Shown here: in pieces, positions 57,257-64,000 of the stretch | How positions within the stretch are numbered: the first letter of the stretch is position 1 | Layout of the letters: each line of letters starts with the position of its first letter | Source of the DNA: Bradyrhizobium erythrophlei | GTDB taxonomy: Bacteria > Pseudomonadota > Alphaproteobacteria > Rhizobiales > Xanthobacteraceae | Direction: 5' to 3' | Length of the DNA stretch: 64,000 nucleotides | Assembly: GCA_900129675.1 (NCBI GenBank) | Contig: FSRD01000001.1 | Location: forward strand, 2,717,501-2,781,500 | Program-made: the position numbers and the translations under genes | Notes under the pieces: generated by a model | The model's input: the letters and a program-made list of their open reading frames with translations, nothing else | Databases searched by the model: none | What the model was told of the DNA's origin: nothing

Positions 57257-58117
57257 TCAATCCGCCTTCTCGCTGAACGTCGCGCGGAAGGGTTGGGCGG
57301 GGTAGACGCCGATGATGCGGAATTCGCGCGAAAAGAATTTCAGTTCCTCCAGCGCAAAGGCGAGGCCCCTGTCGTCGGGATGGCCGTCGACGTCGGCGTA
57401 AAACTGGGTCGCGGAGAATTCGCCGTCGACCATGTAGCTTTCCAGCTTGGTCATGTTGACGCCGTTGGTCGCAAAGCCGCCGAGCGCCTTGTAGAGCGCG
57501 GCGGGAAGGTTGCGCACCCGGAAGACAAAAGTGGTGACCAGCGGCCCCGAGCCCTGTTCGGCCCATTTCTCCTCGCGCGCCAGCACCACGAAGCGCGTGG
57601 TATTGTGGGCCTCGTCCTCGACGTCCTCGACCAGGATGTCCAGGCCGTAGATTTGCGCGGCCAATCGCGAAGCGATCGCGGCGACCGTCTTGTCGCTGCG
57701 CTCGGCGACATCGCGCGCGCTGCCGGCAGTGTCGGCCGCGACGATCGGCTTGACGCCGAGTTTTCGGATGATGCGGCGGCACTGGCCGAGCGCGTGGACG
57801 TGGCTCTCCACCGTCTTGATATCGGCGAGCTTGGCTCCGCGCGGCGCCATCAATTGGTGACGGATCGGCAAGAAATATTCGCCGACGATGAACAGGCCGG
57901 AATTCGGCAGCAAATGATGGATGTCGGCGACCCGGCCGGCGACCGAATTCTCGATCGGGATCATCCCCAGATCCGCTTCGCCCGAGGCGATCACGGCCAG
58001 CGCGTCCTCAAATGTCGGGCAGGGCAGCGGCTCGGCGTCGGGATAGGCCTCGACGATGGCGATATGGGAATTGGCTCCGGGCTCGCCCTGGAACGCGATT
58101 TTCAGCTTCTCGGTCAT
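57257..58117 (-). CDS. pheA: Prephenate dehydratase
   Basis: This enzyme converts prephenate to phenylpyruvate in phenylalanine synthesis. The 286-residue monofunctional protein starts MTEKLKIAFQGEPGANSHIAI, with ATG 58117 placed five bases after GAAGG. It has the dehydratase core (GMIPIENSVAGRVADIHHLL; AADTAGSARDVAE; DEAHNTTRFVVLAR with the TRF catalytic motif). A C-terminal ACT domain follows (VRNLPAALYKALGGFATNGVNMTKLESYMVDGEFSATQFYADVDGHPDD), which normally binds phenylalanine for feedback inhibition. It is 19 bp downstream of kdsB on the same strand. Its 3' end is 10 bp from the R5 repeat carrying the IS1182 element. Confidence 0.95.
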   Translation of the reverse strand: MTEKLKIAFQGEPGANSHIAIVEAYPDAEPLPCPTFEDALAVIASGEADLGMIPIENSVAGRVADIHHLLPNSGLFIVGEYFLPIRHQLMAPRGAKLADIKTVESHVHALGQCRRIIRKLGVKPIVAADTAGSARDVAERSDKTVAAIASRLAAQIYGLDILVEDVEDEAHNTTRFVVLAREEKWAEQGSGPLVTTFVFRVRNLPAALYKALGGFATNGVNMTKLESYMVDGEFSATQFYADVDGHPDDRGLAFALEELKFFSREFRIIGVYPAQPFRATFSEKAD

Positions 58118-58136
58118 GGTGCCTTCTATCAGCAGC

Positions 58137-58877
58137 TCAGCTATTTGCCAGTATCCGGCGGGCGGTTTCGAGATCGGCCGGGGTATCGACGCCGCGGGGC
58201 ACCGTGTCGACGATGGTGACGTCGATCCGCATGCCGGCCTCCAGCGCCCGGAGTTGCTCCAGTTTTTCCTGGCGCTCCAGCGGCGAAGGCGGCAGCTGCA
58301 CGAAGCGCTCCAGCGCCGCGCGGCGATAGGCATAGAGGCCGATGTGATGGTAGCGCGGCCCATCGCCCCATGGCGCCGTGGCGCGCGTGAAGTACAACGC
58401 GCGCAACCGTCGCGGGCCGATCGGCGAGCCGACCGCCTTCACCACGCTCGGCGCGCCGTCTTCCTCCGCGGTGTGAATCTCGGACGCCAGCGTCGAGATA
58501 TCGACCGCGGGGTCGGCCAGCGGCGGCAGCACGCTGCGGATGGTGTCGGGCGTAATGGTCGGGAAATCCCCCTGCAGATTGACCACGATCTCGGCCTGGC
58601 CCTCGGGGTCGAGGATTTTCATGGCCTCGTAAATCCGGTCCGAGCCGGACGGGTGGTCGGGGTGGGTCATCACCACCTCGCCGCCATGGGATTTCACGGC
58701 GGCCGCGATCTCCGGCGTGTCAGTCGCCACCGCGACCCGGCCGATTTTGGCGGCTTCCGCCCGGCGCAGCACATGGACGATCATCGGCAGGCCGGCAATG
58801 TCGAGCAACGGCTTGCCGGGCAGCCGGGTGGCCGCCATGCGGGCGGGAATCAGCACCAAAGTGCGGGTTTCTGTCAT
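58137..58877 (-). CDS. kdsB: 3-deoxy-manno-octulosonate cytidylyltransferase
   Basis: KdsB makes CMP-KDO for lipopolysaccharide inner-core synthesis. The 246-residue product starts [40 protein letters not shown], the standard nucleotidyltransferase N-terminus. It then has [35 protein letters not shown] (usually NVQGDEP; Phe stands where Glu is common), [17 protein letters not shown] and [21 protein letters not shown] 58877 begins the conserved domain, and an upstream extension of the frame overlaps the divergent cycM region. It is in an operon with pheA. Confidence 0.94.
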   Translation of the reverse strand: MTETRTLVLIPARMAATRLPGKPLLDIAGLPMIVHVLRRAEAAKIGRVAVATDTPEIAAAVKSHGGEVVMTHPDHPSGSDRIYEAMKILDPEGQAEIVVNLQGDFPTITPDTIRSVLPPLADPAVDISTLASEIHTAEEDGAPSVVKAVGSPIGPRRLRALYFTRATAPWGDGPRYHHIGLYAYRRAALERFVQLPPSPLERQEKLEQLRALEAGMRIDVTIVDTVPRGVDTPADLETARRILANS

Positions 58878-59085
58878 CGGAGCGAGGTCAAAGGCGGCGC
58901 GAAAACATGCCGGAAATAATGGGGATGGGCGGAAAGTCGGGGCGTTTATACGGGTTGCCAGAGCGCGGGCAAACCGATATCTCAACCCTGCTGAGGGTGC
59001 GGCGCGAAAGCCTGATTCCTGATGCGAATCCGCGGCCGTTTTGCCGGCCTTCAGTCGACCTTCCGGCTCTGGAGCCTGATCCAAT

Positions 59086-59634
59086 ATGGACTCCTTCGAA
59101 CTTAATAAAGTGATCGGTGCCGTTCTCGGCACCTGCATTCTGCTGCTGGTGACGAGCTTTGCCGCCGGCGCGATTTTTTCGCCCGTGATGCCGGAAAAGC
59201 CGGGCTTTGAGATTGCCGTGAAGGAAGAGGCCCACGAGGGCGGGGCCAAGGAAGCCGCGGCGCCGTCCGAGCCGATCGAGAAATTGCTGCAGACCGCCTC
59301 GGTCGAAAAGGGTGCTGCGGCGGCCAAGAAGTGCGCCGCCTGCCATACCTTCGAGAAGGGCGGCCCCAACCGCGTCGGTCCGAACCTGTTCGGTATCGTC
59401 GGCGACCACAAGGGCGAGGGACGCGGGTTCAATTTCTCGGCGCCCATGAAGGCCAAGGGCGGCACCTGGGGCTATGACGAGCTCAACCAGTTCATCTCCA
59501 ATCCGAAGGGTTACATTCCCGGCACGGCGATGGGCTTTGCCGGTATCCAGAAGGACAGCGAGCGCGCTGACGTGATCGCCTATCTGCGTACGCTGGCCGA
59601 CAGCCCGGTTCCGTTGCCGACGGCGGCGAAATAA
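59086..59634 (+). CDS. cycM: Membrane-anchored cytochrome c (CycM)
   Basis: CycM carries electrons from the bc1 complex to cytochrome aa3 oxidase in Bradyrhizobium. The 182-residue product has an uncleaved N-terminal anchor ([26 protein letters not shown], about 6-31), an Ala/Glu-rich linker and a class I cytochrome c domain. The heme motif is CAACH (82-86), with the axial Met in GTAMGFAGI and the terminal [16 protein letters not shown] helix. The size and anchor match Bradyrhizobium CycM. It is divergent from kdsB, and a hairpin at 59669 follows it. Confidence 0.93.
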   Translation: MDSFELNKVIGAVLGTCILLLVTSFAAGAIFSPVMPEKPGFEIAVKEEAHEGGAKEAAAPSEPIEKLLQTASVEKGAAAAKKCAACHTFEKGGPNRVGPNLFGIVGDHKGEGRGFNFSAPMKAKGGTWGYDELNQFISNPKGYIPGTAMGFAGIQKDSERADVIAYLRTLADSPVPLPTAAK

Positions 59635-59668
59635 GATTTCGACCGTCCCGCATGGACGTCGGTGTAGC

Positions 59669-59691
59669 GGCCAGGCATTGCCTGGCCGTTT
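59669..59691 (+). terminator. Probable terminator after cycM
   Basis: A perfect 8-bp stem GGCCAGGC-ATT-GCCTGGCC is followed by GTTT, about 35 bp beyond the cycM stop. The T tract is short, so termination may be partial. Confidence 0.6.
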
Positions 59692-59843
59692 CCATATCGG
59701 GATCGCAGTGTTGTTATCGGGACGTTTCGCCGCACCGGCGCCGATTACGGTCTGGCAAGATGAGGAAAAAGCAACGTAATTTGTCGAACCCTTGCCTTAT
59801 ATTGGGTCCTCACTAGCTGGCGTCAGCAACAGGAATTCTTCAA

Positions 59844-61745
59844 TTGGCGATTACCCGACGACATCTTCTGCAAGGCGGCGCTGTCGCCGCCATGGCTCCC
59901 GCGCTGGGGCTACCCGCAGGCGTTTCCGCGATTTCGCCGGCCCACGCGCAAGCCGCACCGGATGGGCTGGTCTGGCGGCACGCAATGTCGCTGTTCGGCG
60001 ACATCAAATATCCGGCTGACTTCAAACGCTTCGATTACGTCAATCCGGATGCGCCCAAGGGCGGCACCGTCCGCCAGATTCTGATCGGGACCTTCGACAA
60101 CTTGAATCTCACGGTTGCCGGGGTCAAGGGTGCGATAGCGGCCCCCGTCCAGCTGATTTATGAATCGCTGACGACGCCGTCGCTGGACGAAGTTTCGACC
60201 GAATATGGTGCGCTGGCGGAGGTATTTAGCCATCCGGAGGATTTTTCTTCTGTCACCTATCGCCTGCGGGCACTGGCGAAGTGGCATGATGGCAAGCCGG
60301 TGACTCCGGAGGACGTAATTTTTTCGCTCGACGCGTTCAAGAAATATCATCCACAATATTCGGCCTACTACCGCCATGTGGTGAAGGCCGAAAAGAGTGG
60401 CGATCGCGACATAAAGTTCACTTTCGATGCGCCCGGCAATCGTGAGCTTCCGCAGATCGTCGGCCAGCTTCTGGTATTGCCGAAGCATTGGTGGGAGGGG
60501 AGCGACGCCGAAGGCCGCAAGCGTGACATCTCCGCTACCACGCTGGAGAAACCGCTGGGCTCCGGTCCCTATCGCATCAAGGACTTCGTCGCCGGCCGCT
60601 CGATTGCGCTCGAACGGGTGAAGGATTATTGGGGCCGCGATCTCAGCGCGAATATTGGCCGCAACAATTTTGACGAACTGCGCTACGAATACTTCCGCGA
60701 CTCGATCGTGGCGCTGGAGGCGTTCAAGGGCGATCAGGTGGATTGGCGCACCGAGAACAGCGCGAAAAACTGGGCTACCGCCTACGATTTTCCCGCAGTC
60801 ACCGAAAAGCGAGTGCTGCTGGAGGAGTTTCCGAACCGCAGTTCTGGAATCATGCAGGCGTTCGCACTGAATATCCGACGCGATAAATTCAGGGATCCGC
60901 GCGTGCGCCGCGCGCTGAATTTTGCGTTCGATTTCCAGGAGATGAACAAGCAAATCTTCTTCGACCAATACAAGCGCGTCAGCAGTTATTTCGATGGCAC
61001 GGAGCTGGCCTCGAGCGGACTGCCGCAAGGCAAGGAGCTCGAAATCCTCGAGACAGTTCGCGCGGAGGTGCCGGCTGAAGTCTTTACGACGGCCTACACC
61101 AATCCGGTGGGTGGCAGCCCGGAAGCGGTGCGCGAAAATCTGCGCGAGGGGCTCCGCTTGCTCAAAGAGGCCGGTTACGAAATTCGCGACCGAAAGCTCG
61201 TTGAGAGCAAGACCGGCACGCAATTCACCGTCGAATTGCTCAACGAGGATCCGAGCTTTGAGCGGGTCATGCTGTTCTTCAAGCCCTCTTTGGAGCGGCT
61301 CGGGATTGCGGTAAGCGTACGTACGATTGATCCGTCGCAATATGAGAACCGGCTGCGTAGCTGGGATTTCGATATCGTCGTGTCGTCGTGGGGGGAATCA
61401 TTGTCGCCTGGCAACGAACAGCGCGAATATTGGGGCTCCCAGGCCGCCGACATGGCAGGGTCGCGCAACATTATCGGTATCAAGAATCCGGCGATCGACA
61501 AGCTGATCGAGCGCGTGATTTTCACCAAGGACCGCGACGACCTGGTTGCCGCGACCAAGGCGCTCGATCGGGTGCTGCTGTGGAATCACTACGTCGTGCC
61601 GCAGTGGAATTATCCGAAAGTACGGACTGCGCGCTGGGACCGCTTCGGGCAGCCGGCGGAAATGCCGAAATACGGGTTGTCGGGCTTCCCGACGATCTGG
61701 TGGTGGGACGCCGACAAGGCCGCCAAGATCGGCAAGCGCAGTTGA
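59844..61745 (+). CDS. Oligopeptide ABC transporter binding protein, YejA type, copy 1
   Basis: The 633-residue periplasmic solute-binding protein (SBP_bac_5) has a twin-arginine-type N-terminus (ITRRHLLQGGAVAAMAPALGLPAG) and cleavage near AHAQA. Mature features are GDIKYPADFKRFDYVNPDAPKGGTVR, LAKWHDGKPVTPEDVIFSLDAFK, PLGSGPYRIKDF and VPQWNYPKVRTARWDRFG, all typical of YejA. It starts at a TTG after AGGA; no ATG lies near. It precedes a second yejA-like gene and the YejB-type permease in one operon. Substrates in the family are oligopeptides, including peptide antibiotics such as microcin C. Confidence 0.9.
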   Translation: MAITRRHLLQGGAVAAMAPALGLPAGVSAISPAHAQAAPDGLVWRHAMSLFGDIKYPADFKRFDYVNPDAPKGGTVRQILIGTFDNLNLTVAGVKGAIAAPVQLIYESLTTPSLDEVSTEYGALAEVFSHPEDFSSVTYRLRALAKWHDGKPVTPEDVIFSLDAFKKYHPQYSAYYRHVVKAEKSGDRDIKFTFDAPGNRELPQIVGQLLVLPKHWWEGSDAEGRKRDISATTLEKPLGSGPYRIKDFVAGRSIALERVKDYWGRDLSANIGRNNFDELRYEYFRDSIVALEAFKGDQVDWRTENSAKNWATAYDFPAVTEKRVLLEEFPNRSSGIMQAFALNIRRDKFRDPRVRRALNFAFDFQEMNKQIFFDQYKRVSSYFDGTELASSGLPQGKELEILETVRAEVPAEVFTTAYTNPVGGSPEAVRENLREGLRLLKEAGYEIRDRKLVESKTGTQFTVELLNEDPSFERVMLFFKPSLERLGIAVSVRTIDPSQYENRLRSWDFDIVVSSWGESLSPGNEQREYWGSQAADMAGSRNIIGIKNPAIDKLIERVIFTKDRDDLVAATKALDRVLLWNHYVVPQWNYPKVRTARWDRFGQPAEMPKYGLSGFPTIWWWDADKAAKIGKRS

Positions 61746-61756
61746 AGGAATCGCGC

Positions 61757-63628
61757 ATGGCGCTACTCACCCGTCGGCACGCGCTCGGTCTCGGCATCGG
61801 TGCGCTGAGCGCCGGGCGATTTCGGCCCACATGGGCCGCCTCCGAGGACGGCGCCGAGATCCACGGGATGTCGGTGTTCGGCGATCTGAAATATCCGGCC
61901 GACTTCCACCATTTCGAATACGTGAATGTCGCCGCGCCGAAGGGCGGATTGTTTTCGCTGATCCCGTCGGCCCGCGCCTTCAACCAATCCTTCTTCACCT
62001 TCAATTCGTTCAATGCCTACATCCTGAAGGGCGAAGGCGCACAGGGCATGGACATGACGTTCGTGAGCCTGATGGCGCGCGCGAACGACGAACCTGACGC
62101 GATGTACGGTCTTGCCGCGAAATCCGTGCGGATTTCCCCCGACAAGCTGACTTACCGATTTACAATGCGGCCCGAGGCGCGATTTCACGACGGCTCGAAG
62201 CTCACGGCGCAGGACGTCGCCTTCTCGCTGAATACGCTGAAGGAAAAAGGGCATCCGCTGATCGTGGTTCAGCTGCGCGACTTTGTGAAGGCCGAAGCGC
62301 CCGACGATGCGACGGTGATTGTCACCTTTGCGCCGAAGCGCGCGCGCGATGTGCCGCTCTTTGTCGCCGGCCTGCCGATCCTCTCCAAGGCCTATTATGC
62401 CACACGCCCGTTCGATGAATCGAGTCTCGATGCGCCGCTTGGATCGGGCCCGTACAAGGTCGGCAAATACGAGGTCAACCGCTACGTCGAATACGATCGG
62501 GTCAAGGACTGGTGGGCGGCCGACCTTGCCGTCAACCGCGGCAGCTACAATTTCGATACCGTGCGCTACGAGTTTTATCGCGATCGCGATGTCGCGTTCG
62601 AGGGTTTTTCAGGCAAGAGCTATCTGTTCCGCGAGGAGTTCACCGCGCGTATCTGGGCCACGCGCTACGACTTCGCAGCCGTCAAGGACGGCCGGGTCAA
62701 GCGTGAGACCCTGCCGGATGAAACGCCGTCCGGCGGGCAGGGCTGGATCTTCAATACGCGCCGCGACAAGTTCAGCGATCCGCGCGTGCGTGAAGCCCTG
62801 GGCTATGCGTTCGATTTCGAGTGGACCAACAAGACCGTCATGTATGGCGCCTATGCGCGCACCTGCTCGCCGTTCCAGAATTCGGACATGGTGGCGAGCG
62901 GACCGCCTTCGCCTGAAGAGCTGAAGCTGCTCGAGCCGTTCCGCGGCCAGGTGCCGGACGAGGTGTTCGGTGAGCCCTTCGTGCCGCCGGTGTCGGATGG
63001 ATCGGGGCAGGACCGGACGCTGCTGCGCAAGGCCGTGCAACTGCTCAACGATGCCGGATGCGTCGTCAAGGACGGCAAGCGGCGATTGCCGAACGGCGAG
63101 ATTTTCACAATCGAATTCCTGCTCGACGAGCCGTCATTTCAGCCGCATCACGCGACCTTCATCAAGAATCTCGGCCAGATCGGGGTTGAAGCCGGCATCC
63201 GGCTGGTTGATGCCGTGCAATTCCGCGCCCGTGAGGAAGCCTTTGATTTCGAGATGACGGTCCAGCGCATGAGCATGTCGGCGACGCCGGGCGACAGCCT
63301 GCGGCCGTATTTTTCGTCGAAGGAGGCGGCCACCAAAGGTTCGTATAATTTGGCAGGCGTTGCCAGTCCGGCGATCGACGCGCTGATCGAAAAGGCGATC
63401 AGCGCCGAAACCCGCGCCGATCTGACTTTCGCCTGCCGGGCGCTCGACCGGGTATTTCGGGCCGGCCGTTATTGGGTGCCGCAGTGGTACCGCTCCACGC
63501 ACCCGATCGCTTATTGGGATGTGTTCAGTCATCCGGAAAAGCCGGCGAAGTATGCGCCGGGCGTCGGCGCGCCGGAAAACTGGTGGTTCGATTCCAACAA
63601 GGCCGCCAAGCTCGAGCAGGCGAAGTAA
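61757..63628 (+). CDS. Oligopeptide ABC transporter binding protein, YejA type, copy 2
   Basis: The 623-residue paralogue begins MALLTRRHALGLGIGALSAGRF, again a twin-arginine-like signal, with cleavage near TWAAS. Mature segments parallel copy 1: GDLKYPADFHHFEYVNVAAPKGGLFS, EARFHDGSKLTAQDVAFSLNTLK, PLGSGPYKVGKYEV and VPQWYRSTHPIAYWDVF. The two are clearly diverged, so they probably have different peptide preferences. It starts 11 bp after copy 1 and ends three bases before yejB; AAGGAA precedes the ATG. Confidence 0.9.
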   Translation: MALLTRRHALGLGIGALSAGRFRPTWAASEDGAEIHGMSVFGDLKYPADFHHFEYVNVAAPKGGLFSLIPSARAFNQSFFTFNSFNAYILKGEGAQGMDMTFVSLMARANDEPDAMYGLAAKSVRISPDKLTYRFTMRPEARFHDGSKLTAQDVAFSLNTLKEKGHPLIVVQLRDFVKAEAPDDATVIVTFAPKRARDVPLFVAGLPILSKAYYATRPFDESSLDAPLGSGPYKVGKYEVNRYVEYDRVKDWWAADLAVNRGSYNFDTVRYEFYRDRDVAFEGFSGKSYLFREEFTARIWATRYDFAAVKDGRVKRETLPDETPSGGQGWIFNTRRDKFSDPRVREALGYAFDFEWTNKTVMYGAYARTCSPFQNSDMVASGPPSPEELKLLEPFRGQVPDEVFGEPFVPPVSDGSGQDRTLLRKAVQLLNDAGCVVKDGKRRLPNGEIFTIEFLLDEPSFQPHHATFIKNLGQIGVEAGIRLVDAVQFRAREEAFDFEMTVQRMSMSATPGDSLRPYFSSKEAATKGSYNLAGVASPAIDALIEKAISAETRADLTFACRALDRVFRAGRYWVPQWYRSTHPIAYWDVFSHPEKPAKYAPGVGAPENWWFDSNKAAKLEQAK

Positions 63629-63631
63629 CTC

Positions 63632-64000
63632 ATGAGCGCCTATATTGCCCGCCGTATTCTCCTGATGTTCCCGACATTGTTGGGAATCCTGTTCGTCTCC
63701 TTCATCGTCGTTCAGTTCGCGCCGGGCGGTCCGGTCGAGCGCGTGATCGCCCAGCTTTCTGGCGCCGACACCGGCGGGACGTCCCGGATTTCCGGCGGCG
63801 GCGGCGATTTCGGTGCACGCGGCAACCAGGCGGTGACACCCGGGAACGCTGTCAATTCGAAATATCGCGGCGCGCAGGGGCTCGACCCGGACTTCATCAA
63901 GAAACTGGAAGTCCAGTTCGGTTTCGACAAGCCGGCGCCCGAACGCTTCGCGCTGATGGTGTGGAATTTTTCGCGGTTCGATTTCGGCAAGAGCTATTTT
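63632..64000 (+). CDS. yejB: Oligopeptide ABC transporter permease YejB (5' part)
   Basis: The first 123 codons of a binding-protein-dependent permease continue past the window edge. The start MSAYIARRILLMFPTLLGILFVSFIVVQFAPGGPVERV is the usual first helix of DppB/YejB permeases. The long periplasmic loop (about 39-105, Gly-rich) and LEVQFGFDKPAPERFALMVWNFSRFDFGKS are characteristic of YejB. It follows yejA copy 2 by three bases. Confidence 0.92.
   Translation, partial: MSAYIARRILLMFPTLLGILFVSFIVVQFAPGGPVERVIAQLSGADTGGTSRISGGGGDFGARGNQAVTPGNAVNSKYRGAQGLDPDFIKKLEVQFGFDKPAPERFALMVWNFSRFDFGKSYF

Overview
The window is high-GC alphaproteobacterial chromosome, most likely Bradyrhizobium or a close relative in the Nitrobacteraceae. 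The evidence is family-level gene content and order that I recall from Rhodopseudomonas palustris and Bradyrhizobium: tarPQM/cou lignin-monomer genes, a pim operon, cycM, and several families of palindromic intergenic repeats. No rRNA, tRNA or CRISPR was recognised.

Layout. (1) 1-5317: a truncated PaaI-type thioesterase, pobA (4-hydroxybenzoate hydroxylase) and, divergently, a three-gene TRAP transporter (tarPQM-like) plus a DUF3237 gene. (2) 5318-15350: an accessory region with two FixK/FNR-like boxes, small genes, a membrane-protein gene split by an ISAzo13-type insertion sequence, a DUF4239-like gene with an internal stop, a histidine-kinase remnant, a PhaC-like hydrolase, and a minus-strand cluster of an exported kinase-like protein, a DUF2252 protein and an exported phosphatase-like protein that lacks its catalytic arginine. 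(3) 15376-24928: a CoA-dependent hydroxycinnamate cluster (enoyl-CoA hydratase, feruloyl/coumaroyl-CoA synthetase, dehydrogenase, 4-hydroxybenzoyl-CoA thioesterase, ABC uptake system and MarR regulator). A 15-bp inverted repeat recurs in front of the TRAP operon, this operon and the liv/marR divergent promoter, which suggests one regulon delivering 4-hydroxybenzoate to PobA.

(4) 25109-34238: a second branched-chain-type ABC transporter with four tandem paralogous binding proteins, three of them followed by their own hairpin terminator. (5) 34308-42852: an IclR regulator with a perfect palindrome, divergent from a pim-like dicarboxylate/ring-fission beta-oxidation operon (pimF, pimA, pimC, pimD, SDR). 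It has no thiolase in place. (6) 43098-54259: glpK, a penicillin-acylase-family protein, a GST, maiA, metH and metF. (7) 54658-64000: an LLM flavin oxidoreductase, an IS1182-type element inserted into a palindromic repeat, pheA, kdsB, cycM, two consecutive yejA-type oligopeptide-binding protein genes and the start of yejB.

The main metabolic theme is uptake and CoA-dependent breakdown of plant aromatics and dicarboxylates, flanked by housekeeping genes. The most unusual stretch is the 10-kb accessory region that separates the tar and cou blocks.
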